This document shows positions 1-10,191 of a DNA stretch of 64,000 bases, in pieces; within the stretch, counting starts at the first letter, position 1; every line of letters starts with the position of its first letter. The notes under the pieces were generated by a model. The model ran no database searches, was not told where the DNA came from, and was given only the letters and a program-made list of their open reading frames with translations. Made by a program: the position numbers and the translations under genes. Source of the DNA: Clostridiales bacterium (GTDB taxonomy: Bacteria > Bacillota > Clostridia > Christensenellales > Christensenellaceae); the NCBI GenBank assembly GCA_015056045.1, contig SVGZ01000005.1, forward strand, positions 1 through 64,000, in the 5' to 3' direction.

Positions 1-4
1 TTGG

Positions 5-1240
5 TTAAGATGCCGCATCCAGCATATTCTCAATAAAAATCCCATAACCTTTCGTCGGATCATTGACAAGCACATGTGTTACAGCACCTACCAGCTTTCC
101 ATCCTGAATGATCGGCGAACCACTCATCCCTTGCACAATGCCGCCCGTTTTGGCAAGAAGTGCATCGTCCGTCACTTTGATCGTGAAATTCTTTGTTCCG
201 CTGCGGTCGTGGATGCGTATAATGCGGCAGCTGTATTCCCGAACACCACCATCATCCAGTGTGCATAAGATCGAAGCGGTACCTGTGTGCAGTTCTTCGC
301 GTCTGCCCATGGGCAAACCGTTCGCATAAAGCGGATTTTGCGGCTCTTTTATAGCTTCGGCAAAAAGCCCGACGGATGTATTTTCCCGTATGCGACCGAT
401 GACGTCTTCTTCCGGGTCAAAAGTGCCGCGAATTTCACCGGGTTCGCCTGCACTGCCGTGAATGATCTCAATTACCCGTGAAAAAATCACTTCGCCGTTG
501 CGGACGGATAAAAGCTGCCCCGTATCCGCATCGGAGATCGCATGCCCAAGACCGCCGATGAGCTTCGTTTCAGGATCATAAAAGGTCAAAGTGCCAACGC
601 CTGCGGTGCTATCCCGAACCCAAAGCCCGAGTTTTGCCTTATTATCGGATAGGTCAACGGCAGGTTCGATGCTGATTTCGAGCAAGCGGCCGTTCCTTCT
701 GAGCTGCAGGCGGATCGTTTCCCCTTTTGCTTCGGAAATGAGCGCAGTTAAATGATCTGCATCGAGAACTTCCTCTCCGTTCACTTTTTCGATGACATCA
801 CCCGAAAGCAGCCCTGCGTTTTTTGCAGGATTGACTTTTCCTTCGGCAGTCCTGATGTCGCTCGCACCGACGACGAGCGCACCTTTTGTATAGAGCATCA
901 CGCCGATGCATTGACCGCCGGGAATGAGTATTTTTCCTTCGCCGACGGTGACGCTGACTTTTTTCAGCTCAACCCCAAAAAGCTTCAGCGAAAGACGGGA
1001 AATGCCTTCTTCGTTGGCTTTGAGCGAAAGCGGGTAAGCGCCTTCGATGTTTAAGATGCTGTCCCCGGAGCTGCTGACTTCAACACCTGCGGGTAATATA
1101 AGTTCTTTGCTGCTGCCCGGTTCGATTCGCAGATTTTCGGGGATGTTTGCGGTCTGCCATGCGAAAACACCGAAAAATCCATATATGCAGAGTATGACTG
1201 CGAGCGCAGTATATAGTAAAAATGTTGAAATTTTACGCAT
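5..1240 (-). CDS. spoIVB: SpoIVB-type stage IV sporulation serine peptidase
   Basis: In endospore formers SpoIVB is secreted from the forespore, cleaves SpoIVFA and so triggers pro-sigma-K processing in the mother cell. This protein of about 411 residues has one N-terminal membrane segment (start MRKISTFLLY), a PDZ domain at about residues 110-195, and the S55 peptidase domain. GLGHAISD holds the likely catalytic His. GMSGSP near the C-terminus holds the likely nucleophile, about residue 373. A longer open frame reaches 1432, but the ATG at 1240 is preceded by a GGAAGG ribosome site and directly begins the signal anchor, so I chose it. The gene that normally follows (spo0A) would lie beyond the left edge and cannot be checked. 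It is the only sporulation-specific gene in the window. Confidence 0.93.
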   Translation of the reverse strand: MRKISTFLLYTALAVILCIYGFFGVFAWQTANIPENLRIEPGSSKELILPAGVEVSSSGDSILNIEGAYPLSLKANEEGISRLSLKLFGVELKKVSVTVGEGKILIPGGQCIGVMLYTKGALVVGASDIRTAEGKVNPAKNAGLLSGDVIEKVNGEEVLDADHLTALISEAKGETIRLQLRRNGRLLEISIEPAVDLSDNKAKLGLWVRDSTAGVGTLTFYDPETKLIGGLGHAISDADTGQLLSVRNGEVIFSRVIEIIHGSAGEPGEIRGTFDPEEDVIGRIRENTSVGLFAEAIKEPQNPLYANGLPMGRREELHTGTASILCTLDDGGVREYSCRIIRIHDRSGTKNFTIKVTDDALLAKTGGIVQGMSGSPIIQDGKLVGAVTHVLVNDPTKGYGIFIENMLDAAS

Positions 1241-1322
1241 AAAAAATTCCTTCCTTGCCATGCTTTTCTTAGTATCCGGTAAAAAAGCATTTCTCATTCG
1301 TGAAGGAATTTTTTGTCTTTTT

Positions 1323-2669
1323 TTATTTTGTGATGCGCTTATCTGCCCATTTTCCTTTGTAAAAATAGAAGAAATAGGAAAGCGTTGTGACGATCCACGA
1401 AACGGTATAGCTTGCGAAAACGACCTGTACATCGTTCCAGATCGGCCGCATGAGGAAGATCCATGTCAACCTGACGCCGCAAGTACCTATGAGTGCGATC
1501 GTCATGGGGATTCCCGTTGCACCTGCACCGCGGACAGCACCTGCACAGATATCGCCGATCGCATAGAACCAATAGGTAAGCGCCGTAAAGACGAGCATTT
1601 TCATGCCATTATCAATAACTTCTTTTTCGCTTTTGAAAAGCCCCAGGATCTCTCTGCCGAAAACGAAAAGCAGTACGCCCATGACAAGCGAAACGGCACA
1701 GATGAAGATCATCCAGAGCCATGTCGCACGCCTTGCACGTTCGGGTTTGCCTGCGCCGATGTTTTGCCCGACAAAGGAAGTGATCGCATTGGCACCTGCG
1801 CCGATGAACATGAACAAAAAGCCGTTCAGACGCCAGCCTGTGGAATAACCAGCCATTGCCGCTGCACCGAAAGTATTGATCTGTGCCTGAATGACGACGT
1901 TGGAAAGCGTAACGGCTTCGCTCTGCAGACCGGAAGGCATCCCAAGAGTGAACATTTTTTTGAAAATGCCTTTGTCAAAGGCGATATGCCGTATTTCAAG
2001 GCGGTAAATATCCTGCGTTCGCGTGAGGTTCAGCAAAGCCATGCCCATGGAAACGAAATCGCCCAATACCGTTGCCAAAGCACTGCCTGCCGCACGCATC
2101 GAAAGAAGCCCTGTAAAGATATAGCTGAAGGCGATCTTGACGCAGCAGCCTGTGATCAGGTAATAGAACATATGCTTTGAATCGCCGACAGCGCGGAGGA
2201 TATTTGCGCACATCTGATAGGTCAGGTTAAAGACCATGCCGACGAAATACAGACGGAAATAGATCACTGCTTCGGGCATGACTTCCGGCGGAGTGGACAT
2301 GAGCGTCAAGAGCCACGGTGCTGCCATGATCGCAATGACGGAAATCACGATACCCGAAGAAGAACTCCAGATGATCGAAGTGCCGACTGCTTTTCTGATG
2401 CCGTCTTTTTCGCCTGCGCCGTAATATTGCGAGATGATGACGCCCGTTGCCGTGCCAAGCCCGTTTAAGAGGCCGGTCAAAAGCGAAATGAGCGAATTTG
2501 GCGAACCGACTGCAGCAACGGCGATGCTGTCTGCATATCGGCCGACGATCATGAGGTCAAGCGTTGTATAGATCTGCTGCGTCAGGTTTCCCAATATCAG
2601 CGGCAGCGAGAAAAAGATCAGCTGACGGAGAATATTGCCTTCTGTGACTTTGGTCGAGCCCATTTTCAT
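1323..2669 (-). CDS. MATE family multidrug/cation antiporter
   Basis: A 448-residue inner-membrane protein with the twelve-helix pattern of MATE transporters, which expel drugs or metabolites in exchange for Na+ or H+. The N-terminus (VTEGNILRQLIFFSLPLILG, then a TTLDLMIVGRYA stretch) is typical of the clostridial branch. The two six-helix halves are separated near residue 230. The start at 2669 has an AAAGGAAA ribosome site. It lies 82 bases upstream of spoIVB in the same direction and 104 bases after uvrA, separated from uvrA by a strong terminator, so it is probably its own unit. The substrate cannot be deduced. An inverted repeat ATGCTTTT/AAAAGCAT at 1260-1290 could end its transcript but lacks a clear U tract. 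Confidence 0.9.
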   Translation of the reverse strand: MKMGSTKVTEGNILRQLIFFSLPLILGNLTQQIYTTLDLMIVGRYADSIAVAAVGSPNSLISLLTGLLNGLGTATGVIISQYYGAGEKDGIRKAVGTSIIWSSSSGIVISVIAIMAAPWLLTLMSTPPEVMPEAVIYFRLYFVGMVFNLTYQMCANILRAVGDSKHMFYYLITGCCVKIAFSYIFTGLLSMRAAGSALATVLGDFVSMGMALLNLTRTQDIYRLEIRHIAFDKGIFKKMFTLGMPSGLQSEAVTLSNVVIQAQINTFGAAAMAGYSTGWRLNGFLFMFIGAGANAITSFVGQNIGAGKPERARRATWLWMIFICAVSLVMGVLLFVFGREILGLFKSEKEVIDNGMKMLVFTALTYWFYAIGDICAGAVRGAGATGIPMTIALIGTCGVRLTWIFLMRPIWNDVQVVFASYTVSWIVTTLSYFFYFYKGKWADKRITK

Positions 2670-2739
2670 GTGAAATTTTCCTTTTGGGGATTTGATGGCT
2701 TCATTATAGCATCATGACCGGTTGGGTTCAATATGGATA

Positions 2740-2770
2740 TAAAAAGGGCAAGCTCTTGCTTGCCCTTTTC
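2740..2770 (-). terminator. Rho-independent terminator of uvrBA
   Basis: A perfect 12-bp stem (AAAAGGGCAAGC / GCTTGCCCTTTT) with a short loop directly follows the uvrA stop codon. Read on the minus strand it runs into a T-rich tract. The symmetry means it could also stop plus-strand transcription. Confidence 0.85.
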
Positions 2771-2773
2771 TTC

Positions 2774-5593
2774 TTATAATACGCCTTTTAAGAACTGCCC
2801 TGTATAGCTCTTTTTGACTTTGGCAACTTCTTCGGGTGTGCCTGTCGTGACGATGCGACCGCCTTCATTGCCGCCTTCGGGACCGAGATCGATGATGTGA
2901 TCGGCGCGTTTAATGACATCAAGGTTGTGTTCGATGACGATGACGGTGTTGCCTTTATCGGCCAAACGGTCGATGATGTCGACAAGTTTCTGTACGTCTG
3001 CGCTGTGCAGACCGGTTGTCGGTTCGTCAAGGATGAAGAGCGTCTTGCCCGTTTGTTTGCGGGAAAGGTAAGTTGCCAGTTTGATGCGCTGCGCTTCGCC
3101 GCCGGAAAGCGTTGTCGAAGGCTGACCGAGCTTGATATAGCCAAGGCCGACATCATACAGCGTCTGAATGATCGCTAAAATCTTGCTGTGCCCATGGAAA
3201 TAGCTGAGGGCATCTTCAACGGTCATATCGAGGACTTCAAAAATATTTTTGCCCTTGTAGCGGACTTCGAGCGTTTCTTTGGTATAGCGCTGACCGCCGC
3301 AGACCTCGCAGGGTACATAAACATCCGGCAGGAAGTTCATTTCGATCTTAATGATGCCGTCGCCTTTGCAGGCTTCGCATCTTCCGCCTTTGACATTGAA
3401 AGAGAACCTTCCTTTATTATAGCCGCGGACTTTTGCATCCTGTGTTTTGGCAAAAAGGTCGCGGATCATATCGAAAACGCCCGTATATGTCGCAGGGTTG
3501 CTTCTTGGCGTTCTGCCGATCGGGGATTGGTCGATGTTGACGACTTTATCGAGAAGCTCCAGACCTTCGATCCTGTCATATTTGCCGGGCCTAAGCCTTG
3601 CGCCGTTTAAATCTCTTGCCGTTGTTTTATAGATGATCTCGTTGACGAGCGAGCTCTTGCCGCTGCCGGAAACGCCTGTGACCGCTGTGACAACACCCAA
3701 AGGCACTTCAACATCGATTTTCTTCAGGTTGTTTTCCGCAGCACCGAAAATTTTCAGCGAACCGTTTGTCTTTTCGCGGCGTTTTTTCGGAACGGAAATG
3801 GAAAGTTCGCCCGATAAATATTTGCCCGTAATGGAATCCGGATTCTGCATGACTTCCTGCGGTGTGCCGAAAGCGACAACTTCGCCGCCATGTACACCTG
3901 CACCGGGGCCGATGTCCAGAATATAATCGGCTGCAAGCATTGTATCGATGTCATGCTCAACGACGATGAGCGTATTGCCAAGGTCGCGGAGGCTCTTTAA
4001 GGTTGATAAAAGCTTGGCATTATCGCGCTGATGCAGACCGATGCTCGGTTCATCGAGGATGTATAAAACGCCGGTCAAGCCCGAACCGATCTGTGTGGCA
4101 AGCCTGATGCGCTGCGCTTCGCCGCCGGAAAGCGTACTCGCCGAACGGGAAAGCGTCAGGTAGCCAAGACCGACATTGATGAGGAAGTCGAGCCTTGCGT
4201 GGATCTCTTTTAAGAGGCGTTCTGCGATCGCTTCCTGTTTCTGTGTCAAAACAAGCTCGTTCATGAACTTTTTCAGGTCAACGATGCTCATATCCGAAAG
4301 CTCGGAGATGTTTTTCCCGCCGACGGTAACCGCAAGCGCCTGTTTCGAGAAGCGTTTGCCCTTGCATGCCGGGCAGAGGCTTTCATACATATAGGCTTCG
4401 ATCTCACGCTTCATGCCTTCGGAATTGGTCTCTGCATAGCGGCGTTCAAGGTTGGGGATGATGCCCTCAAAAGGTCTCTGGTTGGAATAGCTGTTGTTGT
4501 CTGTTTTATAGGTAAATTTGATCTCTTCATCGCCCGAACCGTAAAGCAGGACCTGTTTTGCGCTTTCGGGAAGATCGCGATAGGGAACATCGAGCGAAAA
4601 ACCGTAATGTTTGGCTAAAGCAACGATATTCTGCGTGTTCCAGCGGTCAAACATGGAAAGATTCCAGCCTGTGACGTGGATCGCACCTTCGCTTAAGGAT
4701 TTGGATTCATCGGGAATGATGCTTGCCACATCGATCTTGAAGATTGAACCAAGACCCGAACACTCCGGGCAAGCGCCGAAAGGACTGTTAAAAGAGAACA
4801 TTCTGGGCGAAAGCTCTTCGATGGAAATGCCGCAATCCGCACAGGAATAATTTTCGTTAAAAACCTGTTCGCTGTCGTCCGTATGGTTAAGCACGATGAG
4901 CAGACCACCCGAAAGTTTGAGCGCCGTTTCGATCGAGTCGGAAAGACGACGGTTGATATCGGGTCTGATGATGATGCGGTCAATGACGGCTTCGATGGTG
5001 TGGCGGTTGTTTTTGATGAGGTCGATCTCTTCCTCAAGCTCACGCATTTCGCCGTCTACACGGACTCTGCCATAACCGCTTTTCTGCAAATCTTCAAAAA
5101 CTTTTTTGTGTTCGCCCTTTTTTGCGCGGATAACAGGCGAAAGCAGGCTGATCCTTGTACCTTCGGGCATGGAGGTGATCTGCTGTATCATCTGGTCAAC
5201 GGATTGGCGTTCGATCGGCTTTCCGCATTTCGGGCAATGGGGAACACCGGCTCTTGCGAAAAGGAGTCTGAAATAGTCGTGGATCTCGGTAACGGTTCCG
5301 ACTGTCGATCGTGGGTTGCGGCTCGTTGTTTTCTGGTCAATGGAAATTGCCGGTGAAAGACCGCTGATATAGTCAAGCTCGGGCTTTTCCATTTGCCCCA
5401 AAAACATCCTCGCATAGGAAGAAAGCGACTCGACATAGCGGCGCTGACCTTCCGCATAGATCGTATCAAAAGCAAGGGAGCTCTTTCCACTGCCGGAAAG
5501 CCCCGTGATGACGATGAATTTGTTGCGCGGAAGCTTGACGTTGATATTTTTTAAGTTGTGCTCTCTGGCACCTCGTATTTCAAGAAATTCCAA
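2774..5593 (-). CDS. uvrA: Excinuclease ABC subunit A (UvrA)
   Basis: UvrA dimerises, uses ATP to scan DNA for bulky lesions and loads UvrB in nucleotide excision repair. The 939-residue length is standard. Visible are the first Walker A (GLSGSGKSS), the second (GVSGSGKSS), two ABC signatures (LSGGEAQRI), and the zinc modules CPKCGKP, CADCG...CPEC and CEACKGDG...CEVCGG. The start codon is TTG, placed by the AGAGGT ribosome site that follows the uvrB stop; only 10 bases separate the two genes, so they form one operon. I saw no Gram-positive LexA box (GAAC-N4-GTTC) upstream of uvrB, so SOS control is not visible here. Confidence 0.98.
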   Translation of the reverse strand: MEFLEIRGAREHNLKNINVKLPRNKFIVITGLSGSGKSSLAFDTIYAEGQRRYVESLSSYARMFLGQMEKPELDYISGLSPAISIDQKTTSRNPRSTVGTVTEIHDYFRLLFARAGVPHCPKCGKPIERQSVDQMIQQITSMPEGTRISLLSPVIRAKKGEHKKVFEDLQKSGYGRVRVDGEMRELEEEIDLIKNNRHTIEAVIDRIIIRPDINRRLSDSIETALKLSGGLLIVLNHTDDSEQVFNENYSCADCGISIEELSPRMFSFNSPFGACPECSGLGSIFKIDVASIIPDESKSLSEGAIHVTGWNLSMFDRWNTQNIVALAKHYGFSLDVPYRDLPESAKQVLLYGSGDEEIKFTYKTDNNSYSNQRPFEGIIPNLERRYAETNSEGMKREIEAYMYESLCPACKGKRFSKQALAVTVGGKNISELSDMSIVDLKKFMNELVLTQKQEAIAERLLKEIHARLDFLINVGLGYLTLSRSASTLSGGEAQRIRLATQIGSGLTGVLYILDEPSIGLHQRDNAKLLSTLKSLRDLGNTLIVVEHDIDTMLAADYILDIGPGAGVHGGEVVAFGTPQEVMQNPDSITGKYLSGELSISVPKKRREKTNGSLKIFGAAENNLKKIDVEVPLGVVTAVTGVSGSGKSSLVNEIIYKTTARDLNGARLRPGKYDRIEGLELLDKVVNIDQSPIGRTPRSNPATYTGVFDMIRDLFAKTQDAKVRGYNKGRFSFNVKGGRCEACKGDGIIKIEMNFLPDVYVPCEVCGGQRYTKETLEVRYKGKNIFEVLDMTVEDALSYFHGHSKILAIIQTLYDVGLGYIKLGQPSTTLSGGEAQRIKLATYLSRKQTGKTLFILDEPTTGLHSADVQKLVDIIDRLADKGNTVIVIEHNLDVIKRADHIIDLGPEGGNEGGRIVTTGTPEEVAKVKKSYTGQFLKGVL

Positions 5594-5603
5594 GTTTTAC
5601 CTC

Positions 5604-7625
5604 TTATTTATAGCGTTCTCTGCGTTTCTTTTTCGGTTTATCCGGAGCAGTCGGTTTTCTGCCCAGTTTTTTCTCGCCTGTGAGCTCGGCAATGCGGTCG
5701 CGGAGTTTGGCGGCAACTTCAAATTCGAGTTCAGCCGCTGCGGCAAGCATCTGTTCCTCAAGGATCGCAATTTCGAGCTTAATATCCTTCGGTTCCGTCG
5801 TTTCTTCTTCCGCAGATTCGGCAAGATCGATCGGTGTGGTGACCTCTTTGACGATCGTTTTCGGTGTGATGCCGTGTTCTTCGTTATATTTCTGCTGCAA
5901 AGCACGGCGGCGTTCGGTTTCTTCAACGGCTTTTTTGATCGAGCCTGTCATCTTATCGGCATAGAGGATGACTCTGCCTTCAGCATTTCGGGCAGCTCTA
6001 CCGATCGTCTGTATCATGGAGGTTTCGTTGCGGAGGAAGCCCTCTTTATCGGCATCGAGAATGGCGACAAGCGAAACTTCGGGGATGTCCAGACCTTCAC
6101 GCAAAAGGTTGATGCCGACGAGAACATCAAATTCATGCATACGAAGCGCACGGACGATCTCGATTCGCTCCAATGTGTCGATATCGGAGTGCAGATAGCG
6201 GATGCGGATGCCCATTTCCGTATAATAATCGGTCAGGCGTTCGGCAAGCTTTTTCGTCAGCGTTGTGACGAGTACGCAATAGCCTTTTTCGACTTCTTTG
6301 CGGATCTCGGAGAGAAGATCATCGAGCTGATTTTCAACCGGTCGGATATCGATCTTCGGGTCAAGAAGCCCCGTTGGGCGAACAATCTGTTCAACGATAT
6401 TCTTCCCTGCGAGTTTTCTTTCATATTCAGCGGGCGTTGCGCTCGTGTAAATGACCTGGTTGATGCGGTCGTTGAATTCGCCGAAATTGAGCGGTCTGTT
6501 ATCAAATGCGGAAGGTAGCCTGAAACCGTATTTGACGAGCATTTCTTTTCTTGCACGGTCGCCGTTATACATCCCACGGACCTGCGGTAGTGTGACGTGC
6601 GATTCATCGACAAAGAGCAGATAATCCTTCGGGAAGAAGTCCATCAGGGTATAAGGCGCTTCGCCGGGCAATCTTCCGTCGAAATAACGGGAATAGTTTT
6701 CGATGCCGCTGCAGAAGCCGATCTCTTTGAGCATTTCCATATCATAGGTTGTGCGCTGAACGATGCGCTCCGCTTCGAGGAATTTTTCTTCTTTCTTAAA
6801 CTCTTCTGCGGCGATCATCATATCCCGCTTGATGTCGGAGATCTGTGTTAAAACTTTTTCACGCTCAACGGCATAATGCGTTGCCGGGAAGATCATGGCG
6901 AAATTCATGATGTTCTGCGCTTTGCCCGTTAAAACATCGATCTCGGAAATGCGGTCGATCTCGTCGCCGAAAAATTCAATGCGGATGGCTCGCTCTTGCT
7001 GATTCATCGGGAAAACTTCAACAATATCACCTCTTGCGCGGAAAGTACCTCTGCGGAAATCGATGTCGTTGCGTGTGAAGTTGATCGAAACGAGCTGATC
7101 CATAAGCTCATCTCTGTCCATCTGCATACCTTTGCGGATGCGGACGGTCGCATCACGGTAGCTTTCGGGCGAACCGATCGAGTAGATGCAGGAAACACTC
7201 GCAACAACGATGACGTCCCTGCGCTCTAAAAGGGCAGAAGTCGCACTGTGGCGGAGTCTGTCTATTTCATCATTAATAGAAGAATCTTTTTCGATATAAA
7301 GATCGCTTTTTTCGATGTATGCTTCGGGCTGATAATAATCATAATAGGAAACAAAGAACTCCACGGCATTGTGCGGGAAATATTCTTTGAATTCACCGCA
7401 GAGCTGTGCGGCAAGGGTCTTGTTATGCGCGAGGATGAGTGCAGGTCTTCCGGTCTGTGCGATGATGTTTGCCATGGTAAAGGTTTTCCCCGAACCGGTT
7501 ACGCCAAGTAAAACCTGATCCCGTTCACCTCGGTTGACGCCTTCAACAAGCTTTGCGATCGCCTGCGGTTGGTCACCGGTCGGCTTATACTTTGCGCTCA
7601 AGATGAATTTGTTTTCGTTTTCCAT
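5604..7625 (-). CDS. uvrB: Excinuclease ABC subunit B (UvrB)
   Basis: UvrB is the damage-verifying helicase-like subunit of nucleotide excision repair; it receives DNA from UvrA and recruits UvrC. The 673-residue protein has Walker A GVTGSGKT, the DNA-clamping beta-hairpin region ([10 protein letters not shown]), helicase motifs including QTIGRAARN, and a C-terminal UVR helical domain ([13 protein letters not shown]) that contacts UvrC. The tail is very basic. It is the first gene of the uvrB-uvrA operon, with a GGGAGGGC ribosome site and a near-consensus promoter about 40 bases upstream. Confidence 0.98.
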   Translation of the reverse strand: MENENKFILSAKYKPTGDQPQAIAKLVEGVNRGERDQVLLGVTGSGKTFTMANIIAQTGRPALILAHNKTLAAQLCGEFKEYFPHNAVEFFVSYYDYYQPEAYIEKSDLYIEKDSSINDEIDRLRHSATSALLERRDVIVVASVSCIYSIGSPESYRDATVRIRKGMQMDRDELMDQLVSINFTRNDIDFRRGTFRARGDIVEVFPMNQQERAIRIEFFGDEIDRISEIDVLTGKAQNIMNFAMIFPATHYAVEREKVLTQISDIKRDMMIAAEEFKKEEKFLEAERIVQRTTYDMEMLKEIGFCSGIENYSRYFDGRLPGEAPYTLMDFFPKDYLLFVDESHVTLPQVRGMYNGDRARKEMLVKYGFRLPSAFDNRPLNFGEFNDRINQVIYTSATPAEYERKLAGKNIVEQIVRPTGLLDPKIDIRPVENQLDDLLSEIRKEVEKGYCVLVTTLTKKLAERLTDYYTEMGIRIRYLHSDIDTLERIEIVRALRMHEFDVLVGINLLREGLDIPEVSLVAILDADKEGFLRNETSMIQTIGRAARNAEGRVILYADKMTGSIKKAVEETERRRALQQKYNEEHGITPKTIVKEVTTPIDLAESAEEETTEPKDIKLEIAILEEQMLAAAAELEFEVAAKLRDRIAELTGEKKLGRKPTAPDKPKKKRRERYK

Positions 7626-7662
7626 AAAAGCCCTCCCGGAAGATCTTTGTCACAGTAATTTA

Positions 7663-7691
7663 ATGATATATTGCGTGAGAAGTTATGTCAA
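7663..7691 (-). promoter_or_regulatory. Sigma-A type promoter for uvrBA
   Basis: On the minus strand TTGACA, a 17-base spacer and TATCAT lie 38 bases before the uvrB start. The -35 box is perfect consensus and the -10 box is one base from it. Confidence 0.8.
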
Positions 7692-7782
7692 TAAAAACAA
7701 TTAAAAATGAGAAGTTAGAATAAAAACTTGCGCAGTTGTGCAGGCTGCATGAGAATTTGCAAAAAGCATATCGTTTCCTTTG

Positions 7783-7811
7783 TTGAAATCGATGCGAAAA
7801 AGGGTTATGAT
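7783..7811 (+). promoter_or_regulatory. Promoter for the lipoprotein gene at 7847
   Basis: TTGAAA, a 17-base spacer and TATGAT, about 35 bases before the ATG. It diverges from the uvrBA promoter in the same 221-base intergenic region. Confidence 0.75.
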
Positions 7812-7846
7812 AGATAGGAATAGTATGATGATTTTGGAGTTAAGCG

Positions 7847-9034
7847 ATGCGTTTTAAGATAAAAAGGGCGTTTATATGGCTTTTGATCGCAGTATTTTTC
7901 CTTTGCGGCTGTGAGGCGGAGCTTGTCCGCGGTGAATTGGCAGAGGGAAGTGCATCCGTTGAAATTGCGGTGATCACGCCCGAACCCACAACGACAAAAG
8001 AACCCGAGCCAACGCCTGCGCCGACGATGACACCGATCGATTTTGACCCGAAGCAGACGCATATTTACCTCACACAGGGCAGCTATTATTTCCTTTCGGC
8101 AGAGGACAAATCTGCACTCACAAGAAACGGCGAGCTGCTGTCTTCTGCGGCATTTACCGTTGTCAATGAACAGAATTTCCGCCTTGAACAGGATGAAAAC
8201 GGCGAAAGCTGTGTGGTCTATTCCGCTGTGGATGGGCTTCGCCTGGGCATCAATTTAAAAGGCGAGGATATGCCCCGTGAAGGCATGGTTGCGACCTTTA
8301 TGGAAACGCTTTCCGAATCGAGAAGCCATTGGCTGGTTGAGAGAATGCCCGATGGAAGCTGCGTCATCAGAACAGCTGTTGAGCCGAACCTCGTTTTGAC
8401 AAAGAGCATCGACGAAGAAGGCAGCCCGCAGATCATCATTTCCCGATATACCGCTGCGGAAAGCCAGCATTGGGATTTCGGCGTGTTTGAAAAGAGCGAA
8501 TCGCTCAGCCTTGCCGAAACCAAACAGCTTTTTGAGAATATCACGGAAAACGAGATCCTTTCCTATATCAATAGGGAATATACCGATGCGGAAGAGGAAT
8601 TCGGCGGTCTTTTGGAACTTCGCGAAAGTGCAAAGCTTCCGACACTGTTCGTTTTTAAGGATGAACCGGCGCTTGCTTTCAGCTTCGATACCGAGCCGGA
8701 TCTTGGCTCCGATTACACCGTGGATGATTATATCGCCGGTTTTACCGTTCCTGCGGAAAAGGCGGAAGGCACTTTTGATACGGATGCCCCGATGACAGGC
8801 GTTTTCTATCTGCCGCTTTCGGCACTTGCCGATCTTGGTGCGGAAAACCTCTCTCTGCACAGCGGTCTTATCGGCCTGAAAAAGATGGATGGCGTTTTTG
8901 CCCATTATTATGAATTTGATCAGGGCGATTTCCGCATCAGCATCGCATGCACGGAAACAGGCCTTGTTGAACCCGATGCCTATATCAACGTCAGGCTGAT
9001 CACTTCCATTACGGAAGGCAATGCACTTATTTAA
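7847..9034 (+). CDS. Putative lipoprotein with Pro/Thr linker and ricin-lectin-like segment
   Basis: A 395-residue exported protein that I cannot assign to a characterised family. The N-terminus is a lipoprotein signal (hydrophobic stretch ending FFLCGC, Cys at about residue 22). A Pro/Thr/Glu linker follows at about residues 43-63, which would hold the rest away from the membrane. The next 130 residues contain SHWLVERMPDGSCVIRTA and ESQHWDFG, spaced and shaped like the QxW repeats of ricin-type beta-trefoil domains, so carbohydrate binding is possible (inference). The C-terminal half has no motif I know. A GGAG ribosome site sits 7 bases before the start. The gene is monocistronic, with its own promoter and a downstream hairpin. 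Confidence 0.8.
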   Translation: MRFKIKRAFIWLLIAVFFLCGCEAELVRGELAEGSASVEIAVITPEPTTTKEPEPTPAPTMTPIDFDPKQTHIYLTQGSYYFLSAEDKSALTRNGELLSSAAFTVVNEQNFRLEQDENGESCVVYSAVDGLRLGINLKGEDMPREGMVATFMETLSESRSHWLVERMPDGSCVIRTAVEPNLVLTKSIDEEGSPQIIISRYTAAESQHWDFGVFEKSESLSLAETKQLFENITENEILSYINREYTDAEEEFGGLLELRESAKLPTLFVFKDEPALAFSFDTEPDLGSDYTVDDYIAGFTVPAEKAEGTFDTDAPMTGVFYLPLSALADLGAENLSLHSGLIGLKKMDGVFAHYYEFDQGDFRISIACTETGLVEPDAYINVRLITSITEGNALI

Positions 9035-9059
9035 TGAATATAAACAGAATAAAATTATG

Positions 9060-9089
9060 GCGCTTCCGGAAAAAGAGGCGTCTTTTTTT
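9060..9089 (+). terminator. Probable terminator after the lipoprotein gene
   Basis: A modest hairpin (GCGCTT / AGGCGT, with G-U pairs) followed by seven T residues, 26 bases after the stop codon. Confidence 0.5.
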
Positions 9090-9215
9090 GGTCTAAATGC
9101 GAATATATATACAATATTAATAGAATAATAATTAAAATATGCGCATATACGGATGAAATTTTTATGGAAAATAGGGAATTTTTAGAAAAAAACTTAAAAT
9201 TTATGCAAATAGGGC

Positions 9216-9243
9216 TTGATTTTTTCCAAAGAAGCGGTATAAT
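9216..9243 (+). promoter_or_regulatory. Promoter for the amino acid ABC importer
   Basis: TTGATT, a 16-base spacer and a perfect TATAAT. The region upstream (9100-9215) is very A/T rich with runs of A, as often seen at strong promoters of highly expressed binding-protein genes. Confidence 0.7.
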
Positions 9244-9311
9244 CATACATGTCCGATGCAAAAGGCAGCGGATAATAAGAAAGAAAATTAAATTCAGAAA
9301 GGGTTTTCAAA

Positions 9312-10091
9312 ATGAAAGCTTTCAAAAAAGTTGCAGCTCTGCTGCTTGTCGTAGCACTTTTAGCTACATCCCTCGTATCCTGCGGTAAGAAGAGTATCGT
9401 AGATGAAATCAAAAAGTCCGGCAAACTGACAGTTATTACAGAACCCGGTTTCGCACCTTTCGAATATATCGATGCAAACGGCGAAATTGCAGGCGTTGAT
9501 ATTGAGATCGCTAAGAAGATCGCTGAAAAGCTCGGCGTAGAAGCTGAAATCACCGCTATGGATTTCGACGCTATCATCCCCGCAATCCAGGCAGGCAAAG
9601 CTAACCTCGGCGCAGCAGGCATCACCGCTACAGAAGAACGTGCAAAGAGCGTAGATTTCTCCGTCAACTATGTTGATACAGGTCTCTACATCATCGTTCC
9701 CGAAGGCTCCGCAATCGCAGGCGCAGCTGATATCGTTGAAGGCACAGCCGTTGGCGTACAGCTCGGTACAACATCCGATATGCTCGTTTCCGACATCACA
9801 TCCGGTATCTCCCGCTATAAGACAGTTGCAGACGCAGTTGTAGCTCTCCAGTCCGGCAAGATCGAAGCAGTCGTTGCAGACGAACTCCCCGCTAAAGACG
9901 CAGTTGCAAACAACACAGGTCTTGTTCTCCTTGAAGAACCCCTTTCTGTTGAACAGTATGCTCTTGCTATCACAAAGGGCAACGAAGAACTCCTTGAAGT
10001 CATCAACGAAGTTCTTGGTGAAATGATCGAATCCGGCGAAGTTGATAAGCTCATCCAGGAACACATGGAACTGGCTGCAGCAGTTGGCTGA
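9312..10091 (+). CDS. Amino acid ABC transporter substrate-binding lipoprotein
   Basis: The 259-residue extracellular receptor of a polar amino acid importer (family 3, SBP_bac_3). A lipoprotein signal ends at SLVSCGKK. The mature start KLTVITEPGFAPFEYID and the following GEIAGVDIEIAKKIAEKLG are the classic ligand-site signature, with later AGITATEERAKSVDFS and GVQLGTTSD. Codons are strongly biased (GCA, GAA, ATC), fitting high expression. The permease and ATPase genes follow, separated by a hairpin that probably lowers their expression relative to this gene. The bound amino acid cannot be fixed from sequence. Confidence 0.93.
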   Translation: MKAFKKVAALLLVVALLATSLVSCGKKSIVDEIKKSGKLTVITEPGFAPFEYIDANGEIAGVDIEIAKKIAEKLGVEAEITAMDFDAIIPAIQAGKANLGAAGITATEERAKSVDFSVNYVDTGLYIIVPEGSAIAGAADIVEGTAVGVQLGTTSDMLVSDITSGISRYKTVADAVVALQSGKIEAVVADELPAKDAVANNTGLVLLEEPLSVEQYALAITKGNEELLEVINEVLGEMIESGEVDKLIQEHMELAAAVG

Positions 10092-10110
10092 GATTTAAAA
10101 ACAGAATAAC

Positions 10111-10145
10111 AAAGAGGAAAGGGTTTTGGCCCTTTTCCTCTTTTT
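10111..10145 (+). terminator. Partial terminator/attenuator between receptor and permease
   Basis: A 13-bp stem (AAAGAGGAAAGGG pairing with CCCTTTTCCTCTTT, one bulge) ending in five T residues. No promoter is evident before the permease gene, so read-through probably supplies it, giving an excess of binding protein. Confidence 0.75.
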
Positions 10146-10191
10146 ATCGTTTTGGATAGAAGAAAACCCATTGTAAAAGAAAGGTTGCGAA

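Noticed and set aside
1260-1290. Inverted repeat ATGCTTTT/AAAAGCAT as terminator of the first MATE gene
   Set aside because: The pairing is real but there is no clear T tract on the minus strand; left unannotated as too weak.
1047-2180. 377-residue plus-strand open frame opposite the MATE gene
   Set aside because: Charged, low-hydrophobic composition that mirrors the antisense of a membrane protein; no family resemblance.
7626-7846. LexA/SOS box before uvrBA
   Set aside because: No GAAC-N4-GTTC-like site was found between the divergent promoters.
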